Below, piece after piece: positions 18,085-26,804 of a stretch of 64,000 bases of DNA. The DNA lies in contig CAJTTD010000006.1 of assembly GCA_910579205.1 (NCBI GenBank), forward strand, positions 1 through 64,000. The letters are read 5' to 3'. Each line of letters starts with the position of its first letter. The stretch's first letter is position 1. The notes beneath the pieces were generated by a model that saw nothing but the letters and a program-made list of their open reading frames with translations, had not been told where the DNA came from and ran no database searches. The position numbers and the translations under genes are program-made. Origin of the DNA: an uncultured Christensenella sp. (GTDB lineage: Bacteria; Bacillota; Clostridia; Christensenellales; Pumilibacteraceae).

Positions 18085-19272
18085 ATGTTTTTCAATCTAT
18101 TCAACAGACCGTGCGATTGCAACTGCGACTGTGCGGACGATCGTGAAGAATGCGGCTGCGTCGCGTGTTCGTGCGATTGTAACGACCGCCCGCATCCGCC
18201 CAAACCCGACTGCGGTTGTTGCAAAGTAGGACCTACGGGACCTACAGGCGCGCCCGGTCCTATCGGACCTCGCGGCTATCCGGGCATGAACGGCGCAACA
18301 GGCGCGACGGGCGCAACAGGCCCGCAAGGCGTGCAAGGCTTGCAAGGCGTTCAAGGACCTCAAGGCGCTACCGGCGCGACTGGCCCTCAAGGAATTCAAG
18401 GCATACAAGGTATCCAAGGCGTAACGGGTGCGACCGGTGCGACCGGAGCAGACGGAGCGGTAGGAGCAACCGGGGCAACCGGAGCAACGGGCGCGCAAGG
18501 ACCGCAAGGCATACAGGGCATCCAAGGCGTAACGGGTGCGACCGGAGCGACCGGAGCGGTAGGAGCAACCGGAGCGACCGGAGCAACGGGCGCGCAAGGA
18601 CCGCAAGGCATACAAGGTATCCAAGGCGTAACGGGTGCGACCGGAGCAGACGGAGCGGTAGGAGCAACCGGGGCAACAGGTGCTACGGGCGCGCAAGGAC
18701 CGCAAGGCATACAAGGTATCCAAGGCGTAACGGGTGCGACCGGAGCAGACGGAGCGGTAGGAGCAACCGGGGCAACCGGAGCAACGGGCGCAACGGGTGC
18801 AACTGGAGCAGACGGAGCGGTAGGAGCAACGGGCGCGACGGGAACTGCGGATCTAAATGCTTACGGCGGCTTGTATAATACGACTCCGCAAACGCTTAAC
18901 TTGACAATAGGCGGAACAACTCAGTTGCCGCTGCCGACGAATATGCCGTTGAAAAACGTAACGTATACGCCCGCTAACAGTATAACAGTCGGAACCGCGG
19001 GTGTGTATGAGATCAATTATTATACGAACGTGTCGGCGGCGGTAGGTACTACCGTAACTATGTCGGTGCGCATAAACGGAACGGCGATACCGCAAGCGTC
19101 TATATCGCGTATATTGTCTGTTGGCGTCGGATCTATTTACAGCGGAAGCTTTATTATAGCTCTGAATGACGGAGACGTGATAGACATGGCGTTGTCGGCA
19201 TTGCTCGCAGTGGGCATCACTTTGGGCAGCGGAGTCAATACGACGTTGACCGTCAAACAAATCAGCGTATAG
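18085..19272 (+). CDS. Collagen-like surface protein with Cys-rich head
   Basis: The 395-residue protein has three parts: a Cys-rich head (1-48, 12 Cys, with repeated CDCNCDC), about 69 Gly-X-Y triplets (49-255, mostly GAT, GPQ, GIQ, GAD, GAV) and a beta-rich C-terminal domain (256-395) like the trimerising BclA C-terminus. AAAGGAGGT precedes the ATG. The Thr in GAT triplets are typical glycosylation sites, fitting the GT2 gene just upstream. BclA-type proteins form exosporium hair. The head probably anchors or cross-links the protein. Repeat DNA (18490-18786) may vary in copy number. Confidence 0.9.
   Translation: MFFNLFNRPCDCNCDCADDREECGCVACSCDCNDRPHPPKPDCGCCKVGPTGPTGAPGPIGPRGYPGMNGATGATGATGPQGVQGLQGVQGPQGATGATGPQGIQGIQGIQGVTGATGATGADGAVGATGATGATGAQGPQGIQGIQGVTGATGATGAVGATGATGATGAQGPQGIQGIQGVTGATGADGAVGATGATGATGAQGPQGIQGIQGVTGATGADGAVGATGATGATGATGATGADGAVGATGATGTADLNAYGGLYNTTPQTLNLTIGGTTQLPLPTNMPLKNVTYTPANSITVGTAGVYEINYYTNVSAAVGTTVTMSVRINGTAIPQASISRILSVGVGSIYSGSFIIALNDGDVIDMALSALLAVGITLGSGVNTTLTVKQISV
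18490..18786 (+). repeat. Three tandem 99-bp repeats in the collagen-like gene
   Basis: Each unit encodes 11 triplets starting GAQGPQGIQGIQGVTGAT and ending GATGATGAT. Units start at 18490, 18589 and 18688. A degenerate fourth unit precedes them. Such in-frame repeats expand and contract by recombination or slippage. Confidence 0.9.
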
Positions 19273-19334
19273 TCTCAACGCGAATGCGAAATAAATATGA
19301 TCGATAGCAACGGACATTAAGCCGTTATGTTTAC

Positions 19335-19366
19335 AAACGGGCGATCCTTTGGGGTCGCTCGTTTTT
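19335..19366 (+). terminator. Terminator after the collagen-like gene
   Basis: AAACGGGCGATCC, loop TTTGG, GGTCGCTCGTTTTT: an imperfect GC-rich stem with a T5 tail. Confidence 0.7.
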
Positions 19367-19393
19367 GTGCGTATGCGCGATCTACGACCGAGC

Positions 19394-19422
19394 TTGACAT
19401 ATACATGCGGTTATGTTATAAT
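19394..19422 (+). promoter_or_regulatory. Consensus promoter of the TetR-ABC operon
   Basis: TTGACA (19394-19399), 17 nt, TATAAT (19417-19422), a perfect sigma-A match. The leader to the TetR start is about 75 nt. TetR may bind here; no clear operator palindrome was found. Confidence 0.85.
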
Positions 19423-19502
19423 CAAATATACGCAGCGCGGCGGGCTGCATTTTCGGAAACGGAAAGCGGCGCAAACGGATGTAAGCGCGGCGGCGGAGAG
19501 CA

Positions 19503-20012
19503 ATGTCGAGCGAGAAAAAAGCGGCGGTAACCAAATATCACAGACGCGCGCTCATGACGGCGGCGGACAGACTGTTGTCGCAGTTGGGCTACGACGGCAT
19601 GAACATGAACATGCTCGCCAAAGAAGCGGGATATTCCAAAGCCACCGTCTACGTCTATTTCCGAAGCAAGGACGAGATAGTGCGCGCGCTCGCGGTAGAG
19701 CGGCTCGCGCTCATGCGGTCGGAGATAGCGTTGGCGCTCAAGAGCGACATGGACGACGACGAAAAATTCCGCGAGATAGCAAACGTAATAAAGGAATTCG
19801 CAACCGAGGACGGGGCTTACTTCGATTTCGTTTGCGAGAGCAAGTTTGACGAAAACGAAACCGACGACGACAAACGCGCGCTGTCGGAGCTTGTAAACGG
19901 TATAGCGGAAGATGTGAGCGCGCTCGCGCCTATAGAGACCGTCAGACAAAAATGGTACGCATTGTACGGCGAGATAAAGACGAAAAAAATGTTCGACCGT
20001 TCCGACGGTTAA
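19503..20012 (+). CDS. TetR/AcrR family regulator
   Basis: The 169-residue protein has a TetR HTH at about 12-58 (HRRALMTAADRLLSQLGYDGMNMNMLAKEAGYSKATVYVYFRSKDEIVRALA) and a helical ligand domain. ATG 19503 follows GGCGGAGAG. It is the first gene of an operon with an ABC exporter (20039, 20808), the usual layout for a repressor of its own efflux pump. The ligand is unknown. Confidence 0.9.
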   Translation: MSSEKKAAVTKYHRRALMTAADRLLSQLGYDGMNMNMLAKEAGYSKATVYVYFRSKDEIVRALAVERLALMRSEIALALKSDMDDDEKFREIANVIKEFATEDGAYFDFVCESKFDENETDDDKRALSELVNGIAEDVSALAPIETVRQKWYALYGEIKTKKMFDRSDG

Positions 20013-20038
20013 ACAGCGTTCGGAGCAAAGGAGCGGGT

Positions 20039-20740
20039 ATGAGCCTTATAGAGTTCAAAAACGTAAGCAAAATATACAAACTCGGCGAAGTGGAGATACC
20101 CGCGCTCGACGGAGTGGATTTCAGCATAGAAGAAGGCGAGTTCGTAGTTGTTCTCGGCGCAAGCGGCGCGGGCAAGTCTACTATACTTAATATTTTGGGC
20201 GGCATGGACAGCGCGACGAGCGGAGAAGTCTGGGTGGGCGGCGAGGATATTACCAAGTACAACGCCAAGCGGCTTACCCTATATAGGCGCAAAAACGTGG
20301 GATTCGTTTTTCAGTTCTACAATCTTATATCCAATCTCAACGCGCTCGAAAACGTGGAGTTTGCCGCGTCGGTCTCGAGCGGACACTTAGATCCCGCCGC
20401 GACGTTGGAGGCGGTGGGACTTGCCGAACGCGCGCACAACTTTCCCAGTCAGCTCTCGGGCGGCGAACAGCAAAGGGTGGCTATAGCGCGTGCTGTCGCA
20501 AAAAATCCGCTGTTGCTGCTTTGCGACGAGCCGACGGGCGCGCTCGATTACAAAACGGGCAAAATGGTGCTCAAACTGTTGGAAGGCGTAAACAAGGACT
20601 TTAAAAAGACGGTAGTGTTAATAACGCACAACAGCGCGATCGCGCCCATGGCGGACAAAGTCATAAGGGTAAAAAGCGGAAAAGCGGAGAGCGTGGAACT
20701 CAATCCCGACCGCGTTTCCGTCGATACGATAGAATGGTAA
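20039..20740 (+). CDS. MacB/LolD-type ABC transporter ATP-binding protein
   Basis: The 233-residue ATPase has Walker A GASGAGKST (about 39-47), Q-loop FQFYNLISNLNALENV, signature LSGGEQQRVAIARA, Walker B LLLLCDEPTGALD and the His switch ITHN. FQFYNLxxxLxxxENV and DEPTGALD are typical of the MacB/FtsE/LolD class that pairs with FtsX-fold permeases. AAAGGAG precedes ATG 20039. It pairs with the permease at 20808. Confidence 0.93.
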   Translation: MSLIEFKNVSKIYKLGEVEIPALDGVDFSIEEGEFVVVLGASGAGKSTILNILGGMDSATSGEVWVGGEDITKYNAKRLTLYRRKNVGFVFQFYNLISNLNALENVEFAASVSSGHLDPAATLEAVGLAERAHNFPSQLSGGEQQRVAIARAVAKNPLLLLCDEPTGALDYKTGKMVLKLLEGVNKDFKKTVVLITHNSAIAPMADKVIRVKSGKAESVELNPDRVSVDTIEW

Positions 20741-20807
20741 GCATCCGCGGCGAAAACTGCGGCTTTGGCGTGTATATGCGCAAGGAGACGGCGGTATAAA
20801 ATACGTT

Positions 20808-23369
20808 ATGCTAAAAACGTTTCGCGATATTCGCGAGACCATAGGCAGTTTTATATCCATACTGATAGTCATATTTATCGGGTGCTTTTTCTTTGCGGGC
20901 ATAGCAAACGGATCTTTATCGATAACAAAACAAGTAAATGGTTATTACGACTCGCAAAACTACGCGACGGCGCGCGCCGAATACATGTTTGTCAACTCCG
21001 TTGCGGTTGACGAGATAGCAAACACGGAAGGCGTAGAAAAGGCGGCGGGCTGCGATACTTTTTACACGCAAGTGCGGCATAACGGCATGCGGCGCGACTT
21101 GAGCATAACGACTTTGACCGACGGCATAGACGATCCGTATATAGTCAGAGGCGAACTTCCCAAAGCTGGCGAGCGCGAAATGATAGTAGACAGCGTGTTT
21201 GCCGACAAGCACGGTGTAAAAATAGGCGACGATTATTCTTTCGAGATAGCAACGCTCAAAGAAATAAAGTTGGTAATGAACAGCAGAGGGGAAGAGGACG
21301 GAACTGTCCAATATTTTCCCCAATACGAAAACATACGCTACACGTTTACCGTGAGCGGCATTTACCATTCGCCCGATACAATTTACAAAGTCAATCTCAT
21401 GAACACGGCGGCGGCGTCCGACGAATTCATGACGGCATACGTCAATTACGGCGATATCCGCTCGTACACCGACGACGCGATGGTGGTTATGCCGGGGATA
21501 GATGAGCCTCTATTAAAATACTCGGATATAAAGATAGACGTTTTTAACGGCATAAAGGTAATAGCGAGCGGCATAGAAGAAAAGGAACTGTTTGAAAAGT
21601 ATTCGGTCTCCACGCAAGAGCAGTTGCTCGAAATATTCGACAATCCCAACGATAAGGCGGCGGGGCTTTACATGTACAGCATGGAACGGGAAAACTTTCC
21701 GTCTGTCGTGGCGTTTGACGCGATCAACGACACCATAGCGTCGCTCGCCGCGGTTTTGCCCATAATGTTCTTTGCGGTGGCGGCGGCGATAACGGTCATT
21801 TCGCTGTCCAAGATGGTGGATAACCAGCGCATGCAGATAGGCGTTATACAAGCCCTCGGCGTGGGCAAGGGCAGCGTGTACTTTTCGTACATCTTTTACG
21901 CGCTGTTCGCAAGCTTGATAGGCGGACTGACGGGCGGTATAGTGGGCACGTTCTTGCTGCCCTATCTTATGAACATTCTGTACGCTCGGCAATTTTGCAT
22001 GCCGCCCGTAGCGGCGGGCATAACGGGCTGGTACTTGTTGCTCGGCGTAGTTATAGCCGCGGCGCTTTCCGGTCTTTCCGCATTTATCACATGCTACCGC
22101 ACGCTTAGGGTCAATCCCGCGCAAGCAATGCGTCCCAAGCCGCCCAAAAAGACGCGGCGCATACTTATAGAGCGTTGGACGGCGCTGTGGAAGAGGCTCG
22201 GGTTCGGCGCAAAGATGAACCTTCGCAACATGTTTTTGCACAAGACTAAAATGCTGCTTTCGTCCGTCGGTATAGTGGGTTGTATTGCGCTTTTGATAGG
22301 ACTTATAGGGCTTAAGGACAACATGGCGTTTTCGTTCAAGAGCTACGACAAGTCCACGGGATACGACTTGACTGTTGTTACCGACGTGGCGGTCGATCTT
22401 GAAGAATTCGATCTCGACGAGATCTCCGATTTTGAAGGCGCGGAGTATATAGAGCATTTGACGTTCGTACCCGACTTTTCGGGGCGGTTCGAGTTTAACG
22501 GCAAAACTTCGGACATGACGGTCATGGCGTTGCCCACCGCCGACGATGCGCAAAAATACAAGTATGCGGACGACGACTGCGTGCGCATAGCTACCGATAT
22601 CTACGGCAAACGCAGAGTGGTGTTCGACGACCGCACGTTTGCCATACCCATAATGCTCGCGAGCGAGATAGGCGCAGAAGTGGGCGACGTTGTTAAGGTG
22701 AGCGGGTATTCGCTCGACAACCGCGCCGTAGAGTTCGAAGTGGAGATAACGCATATCGTCTACCAATATTTCGAGCAAAAGGCGTACTGCGGTTATTCCA
22801 TGTTCGCCGAAAACGGAGTGGGGCTATACGCCAATAAGTCGTATGCGCTCGTAAAAGATGGCGTTGATAAAAACGACGCGATAGACGCGCTCAAAGGTTA
22901 CGATGCGGTGCGCGACGTAAAGTCTTTCGACGAGTCTTTCGGCGCGCTCGAAAAGCAGATGTCTTTGCTTGACTACGCGGTCATACTGTTTATGGTGGGG
23001 GCTGCCGCGCTCGCCGTAGCCGTTATCTACAATATAACTGCGACAAACCTGAAAGAACGCACGCGCGAAATAGCCACGCTCATGGTATTGGGTTATAAAA
23101 CGGGCGAAACGGCAAACATGCTGATAGCCGAAAATATGGCGATAACGCTATTGGGCTGCGTGCTCGGCTTGCCGCTCGGTTACGGACTTATGATATGGCT
23201 CGTGGATATAACGCGCACGTTCAACGTGTTCATATCGGGATTTTTGTCATGGTACGTCGCGATAGGCTGCGTGCTGTTGACCTTTGTATTTTCGCTCATT
23301 GCGACGTTGTTGTTGAATACGCGCATGAAAAAGATATCCATGGTGGAAGCGCTTAAAAGCGTGGAATAG
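20808..23369 (+). CDS. FtsX-family ABC permease
   Basis: The 853-residue protein has a TM helix near 15-37, a large extracytoplasmic domain (about 40-300), an FtsX core of three TM helices (about 305-425), another TM plus external domain (about 475-700), and a second FtsX core (about 718-850). MVDNQRMQIGVIQALG and LKERTREIATLMVLG are the cytoplasmic coupling motifs. This two-core layout fits MacB-like or lipoprotein-release exporters of Bacillota. The RBS (AAGGAG near 20780) is far from ATG 20808, so translation may be weak. The substrate is unknown; TetR control suggests a toxic compound. Confidence 0.9.
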   Translation: MLKTFRDIRETIGSFISILIVIFIGCFFFAGIANGSLSITKQVNGYYDSQNYATARAEYMFVNSVAVDEIANTEGVEKAAGCDTFYTQVRHNGMRRDLSITTLTDGIDDPYIVRGELPKAGEREMIVDSVFADKHGVKIGDDYSFEIATLKEIKLVMNSRGEEDGTVQYFPQYENIRYTFTVSGIYHSPDTIYKVNLMNTAAASDEFMTAYVNYGDIRSYTDDAMVVMPGIDEPLLKYSDIKIDVFNGIKVIASGIEEKELFEKYSVSTQEQLLEIFDNPNDKAAGLYMYSMERENFPSVVAFDAINDTIASLAAVLPIMFFAVAAAITVISLSKMVDNQRMQIGVIQALGVGKGSVYFSYIFYALFASLIGGLTGGIVGTFLLPYLMNILYARQFCMPPVAAGITGWYLLLGVVIAAALSGLSAFITCYRTLRVNPAQAMRPKPPKKTRRILIERWTALWKRLGFGAKMNLRNMFLHKTKMLLSSVGIVGCIALLIGLIGLKDNMAFSFKSYDKSTGYDLTVVTDVAVDLEEFDLDEISDFEGAEYIEHLTFVPDFSGRFEFNGKTSDMTVMALPTADDAQKYKYADDDCVRIATDIYGKRRVVFDDRTFAIPIMLASEIGAEVGDVVKVSGYSLDNRAVEFEVEITHIVYQYFEQKAYCGYSMFAENGVGLYANKSYALVKDGVDKNDAIDALKGYDAVRDVKSFDESFGALEKQMSLLDYAVILFMVGAAALAVAVIYNITATNLKERTREIATLMVLGYKTGETANMLIAENMAITLLGCVLGLPLGYGLMIWLVDITRTFNVFISGFLSWYVAIGCVLLTFVFSLIATLLLNTRMKKISMVEALKSVE

Positions 23370-23493
23370 AGTAACCGTGATCAGTGTTTGACTTTGGCGG
23401 CGCTATATATTTTAATGCGCCGTCGGGTCGCAGCGCGGCAACGTTATACTGCTGTGCTTGCGTCGGCGCGTTAAAGCGCACGCGGTCAAACGA

Positions 23494-23522
23494 TTGACAA
23501 ACCGCGCCGTAAATGCTACACT
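23494..23522 (+). promoter_or_regulatory. ecfA1 promoter, leaderless layout
   Basis: TTGACA (23494-23499), 17 nt, TACACT (23517-23522), then TTTTTC and the ATG. No Shine-Dalgarno is present, so transcription probably starts at the start codon. Confidence 0.7.
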
Positions 23523-23528
23523 TTTTTC

Positions 23529-24380
23529 ATGCCGTTTTTGCAGTTTAAAAACGTCGACTTCTCGTATCCGAGCGGCGAGGACGATTATATACAAGCTCTG
23601 TATTCCGTCGATCTTACCATAGAACGCGGCGAGTTTGTCGCGCTCGTCGGTTGTAACGGCTCGGGCAAATCCACCTTTGCAAGGCTGTCGAACGGACTGC
23701 TGTTGCCCGACCGCGGCGATGTGTGCGTGGACGGCTGTTCCACTGCGGACAAGAGCGCTCTGTACGAAATACGCAAGAAGATAGGCGTCGTTTTCCAAAA
23801 CCCCGACAATCAGATGGTTACGACCATTGTCGAGGACGACGTGGCGTTCGGGCCGGAAAACTTGGGGCTTGCGCCCGCCGAGATCCGCGAGCGCGTGGAC
23901 TGGGCTTTGGACTGTGTGGGCATGCGCGAGTACGCGACGAGCGGACCACAGCGGCTGTCGGGCGGACAGAAGCAGCGCGTGGCTATAGCGGGCGTGCTTG
24001 CGATACGTCCCGAGCTTATGATACTCGACGAAGCTACGGGCATGCTCGACCCCGACGGCAGAAGAGAAGTAATGGAAGTTGTGGCGCGGCTCAACGAAAA
24101 AGAAAACATGACGGTAGTCATGATAACGCATTTTATGGAAGAGGCGGCGGTTGCCGATAGGATAGTTATACTCGATAAAGGCAAGGTCGCGGCGGACGGC
24201 GGCAAAGAGCTGTTTTTAACGCCCGATGTTTTTACGTCCGCGGGGCTCGATCTTCCCATGCCCGTGCGCGTAAGCGGCGCGCTTAAAAACCGCGGCATAG
24301 ATATAGGTTGCCCGCTAACGGTGGAGGAGCTTGTCGCCGCGTATTGCAAGCGGCTGTCGGGCGGCGGAGGCGAAGCATGA
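23529..24380 (+). CDS. ecfA1: ECF transporter ATPase A1
   Basis: The 283-residue ABC ATPase has Walker A GCNGSGKST, Q-loop VFQNPDNQMVTTIVEDDVAFGPENLGL (the ECF/CbiO hallmark), signature LSGGQKQR, Walker B LMILDEATGMLD and His switch THF. EcfA1 and EcfA2 form the heterodimeric motor for vitamin uptake by S components such as RibU at 56368. The start codon is joined to a promoter without an RBS. It overlaps ecfA2 by 4 nt (ATGA). Confidence 0.95.
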   Translation: MPFLQFKNVDFSYPSGEDDYIQALYSVDLTIERGEFVALVGCNGSGKSTFARLSNGLLLPDRGDVCVDGCSTADKSALYEIRKKIGVVFQNPDNQMVTTIVEDDVAFGPENLGLAPAEIRERVDWALDCVGMREYATSGPQRLSGGQKQRVAIAGVLAIRPELMILDEATGMLDPDGRREVMEVVARLNEKENMTVVMITHFMEEAAVADRIVILDKGKVAADGGKELFLTPDVFTSAGLDLPMPVRVSGALKNRGIDIGCPLTVEELVAAYCKRLSGGGGEA

Positions 24381-25231
24381 TATCTGTGCGCAAGCTTTCG
24401 TATATATACAGTCCCAAAACGCCGTTTGCCAAGCAAGCGCTGTCCGAAGTCGATATGGAGATAGAGGACGGAGACTTTTTCGGCATAATAGGCAGCACGG
24501 GCGCGGGCAAGTCGACGCTTATAGGGCATATCAACGCATTAACGCGCGTACAAAAAAACAGCGGAACGGTCATAGTTGACGACGTCGATCTTTCCGTCAA
24601 AAAGATAGACTTTAAAAAACTGCGCGCCAAAGTGGGCATGGTCTTTCAGTATCCCGAACATCAGTTGTTCGACGATACCGTGCTAAAAGACGTAATGTTC
24701 GGTCCGAAGAATTTGGGGCTTAATGCGGACGAGCAAAAGGACCGCGCCAAAAAGGCGATAGAGCTTGTGGGTCTGAACTTTGACGAGTTTGCCGAGCGTT
24801 CGCCGTTCGAGCTGTCGGGCGGGCAAAAGCGGCGCGTGGCGCTTGCTGGCGTCATCGCCATGCAGCCGAGCGTGCTCATACTCGACGAGCCGACGGCGGG
24901 GCTCGATCCCGTGGGCAAGCGCGACATAATGGAACTTGTGTTGCGCATAAAAGAAGTTTGCCCGACCGTCGTCATGATATCGCACAACATGGACGAGATA
25001 GCGTGCTATTGCAATAAAATAGCCGTGATGAGCAAGGGGAAATGCGTGGGCGTTTTTTCTCCGCGTGAGCTTTTCGGTTGTAAAGAACTTATAGAAAAAA
25101 GCGGGGTGGGGCTTCCGCTCGTAACGCAAGCGGCGGCAATGCTCAATGCGGCGGGCGTGGATATAGACCCCGCCATACTTACGGAAAACGAGCTGGTGGA
25201 CGCGCTCGTAAAGGCGGCGGGAAATGCGTGA
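24377..25231 (+). CDS. ecfA2: ECF transporter ATPase A2
   Basis: The 284-residue partner of EcfA1 has Walker A GSTGAGKST, Q-loop VFQYPEHQLFDDTVLKDVMFGPKNLGL, signature LSGGQKRRVALAGV and Walker B VLILDEPTAGLD. ATG 24377 overlaps the ecfA1 stop, indicating coupled translation. The next gene, ecfT, starts inside its last codons. Confidence 0.95.
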   Translation: MISVRKLSYIYSPKTPFAKQALSEVDMEIEDGDFFGIIGSTGAGKSTLIGHINALTRVQKNSGTVIVDDVDLSVKKIDFKKLRAKVGMVFQYPEHQLFDDTVLKDVMFGPKNLGLNADEQKDRAKKAIELVGLNFDEFAERSPFELSGGQKRRVALAGVIAMQPSVLILDEPTAGLDPVGKRDIMELVLRIKEVCPTVVMISHNMDEIACYCNKIAVMSKGKCVGVFSPRELFGCKELIEKSGVGLPLVTQAAAMLNAAGVDIDPAILTENELVDALVKAAGNA

Positions 25232-26063
25232 TGTTACCATAGGTCAGTACTATCCCGCCAACTCGATCGTGCATCGCGCCGACCCGAGATTCAAGCTCGT
25301 CATCATGCTGTTGTACATGGTGATGGTGTTCTTTTGCGAAAGCTTTTTTTCGTTCGGATTTCTGTCGTTGTTTGTGGTGATAACGATAATCATATCGCGA
25401 GTGCCGCCGCTAAAAGTCCTTAAAGGGCTGAGAATGATACTCATAGTGGTGCTTATAACTACCGTTCTCATGACGGTGTTTTACAGCGACGCCGACAGTG
25501 AGCCGCTTGCGGAGTGGGGCATTTTCCATATTTATTTGAGCGGTATTTACGCGTCGATCAAACTCGCGTGGCGATTGTTGCTTCTCGTTTTGATGCCTAC
25601 GGTGCTTACGCTCACATCCACACCCACCGAGCTTTGCGACGGGTTGGAGAGCTTGATGTTTCCGCTTAAAAAAATGCATTTTCCCGTTCACGAGCTTGCT
25701 CTCATCATGAGCATGGCGCTCAGACTTATACCCACGCTCATCGAAGAGACGGACAAGATAATGAACGCGCAAAAAGCGCGCGGCGCGCAGTTCGAGTCGC
25801 GCAACCCGTTTAAAAAAATAAAAGCTATGCTGCCCGTTTTGATCCCTCTGTTCGTATCCAGCTTCCGCCGCGCCGACGATCTTGCGGACGCGATGGACAG
25901 CCGCTGTTACCGCGGCGCAAAGGGCAGAACGCGCATGAAACAACTGCATTGCCACGTCGGCGACTTTATAGCGCTCTTTGCGTGGTGCGCGATATTCGTA
26001 TGCTTGCTGTTTTTAAAATACAATTGGTTCGGCTGGGGCTTTATAGCTCTTCTCGGGTTGTGA
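25224..26063 (+). CDS. ecfT: ECF transporter transmembrane protein T
   Basis: The 279-residue protein begins MRDVTIGQYYPANSIVHRADPRFKL, the typical EcfT start, has several TM helices, and carries two cytoplasmic Ala-Arg-Gly-type coupling motifs (AQKARGAQ and DSRCYRGAKGRT). It links the EcfA dimer to exchangeable S components. It overlaps ecfA2 by 8 nt and is followed 4 nt on by truA. ecfA1-ecfA2-ecfT-truA is a conserved Bacillota cluster, here without the rplM-rpsI usually seen after. Confidence 0.95.
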   Translation: MRDVTIGQYYPANSIVHRADPRFKLVIMLLYMVMVFFCESFFSFGFLSLFVVITIIISRVPPLKVLKGLRMILIVVLITTVLMTVFYSDADSEPLAEWGIFHIYLSGIYASIKLAWRLLLLVLMPTVLTLTSTPTELCDGLESLMFPLKKMHFPVHELALIMSMALRLIPTLIEETDKIMNAQKARGAQFESRNPFKKIKAMLPVLIPLFVSSFRRADDLADAMDSRCYRGAKGRTRMKQLHCHVGDFIALFAWCAIFVCLLFLKYNWFGWGFIALLGL

Positions 26064-26067
26064 GCGT

Positions 26068-26790
26068 ATGAGATATAAAATAGTCTTAAGCTACGACGGG
26101 AGCGATTTTTGCGGTTGGCAGAGCCAGCCCAACGGCGAGAGCGTGCAGAACGCGGTGGAGACCGCTGCGGCAAAGCTTTTCGGGCATAAAACGACTGTTG
26201 TCGGTTCGGGAAGGACGGACGCGGGCGTTCACGCTCTTGCGCAAACGGCGCACTTCGACAGCGATAAGGCGTTGCCTATAAAAAACGTGGTGGGCGGATT
26301 AAATGCGTATCTTCCCGACAGCATACGGGTGATAAGCGCGGAAGAATCGGACAGCCGTTTCGACTCGAGAAAGAGCGCCAAAAAAAAGACGTACATGTAC
26401 TTGATGTACCGCGGCGACAAAACGCCGCTGCTTAATAAACGCGCGCTGTTTGCGGGAGACTTGGATACCGCGGCGATGGCTGCGGCGGCGAAAGAACTTA
26501 TAGGCACGCATGATTTTTCCACGTTCAAGGCAGCGGGGAGCAGTGCCAAAACTTCGATGCGCACCGTTTACGACGCGACTGTGGAAGAGCGAGACGGCTT
26601 TATAGTCTTTAAGATAACTGCCAACGGCTTTTTGTACAACATGGTGCGGATAATAGTCGCGCAGCTCATCAAGATAGGCAAGGGCGAGCATATAGACATG
26701 GCGACGCTGATAGCGGCGCGCGACCGCAATGCGGCAAAGGAGACCGCGCCCGGCTACGGCTTGTATCTTTACCGAGTGGAATACGATTGA
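26068..26790 (+). CDS. truA: tRNA pseudouridine(38-40) synthase
   Basis: The 240-residue enzyme makes pseudouridine at positions 38-40 of the tRNA anticodon arm. It starts RYKIVLSYDGSDFCGWQSQPNGESVQ and has the catalytic Asp in GSGRTDAGVHA (about 48-58), then NGFLYNMVRIIVAQLIKIG near the C-terminus. It follows ecfT by 4 nt in the same operon. Length is normal. Confidence 0.96.
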   Translation: MRYKIVLSYDGSDFCGWQSQPNGESVQNAVETAAAKLFGHKTTVVGSGRTDAGVHALAQTAHFDSDKALPIKNVVGGLNAYLPDSIRVISAEESDSRFDSRKSAKKKTYMYLMYRGDKTPLLNKRALFAGDLDTAAMAAAAKELIGTHDFSTFKAAGSSAKTSMRTVYDATVEERDGFIVFKITANGFLYNMVRIIVAQLIKIGKGEHIDMATLIAARDRNAAKETAPGYGLYLYRVEYD

Positions 26791-26804
26791 CGGCATAACT
26801 CTAT

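Noticed and set aside
18097..18723. Arg/Ser- and Pro-rich frames opposite the collagen-like gene
   Set aside because: Products of the GXY repeat DNA read in other frames.
18229..18850. CRISPR-like regular repeats
   Set aside because: Repeats are in-frame GXY codons without unique spacers; this is a collagen stalk.
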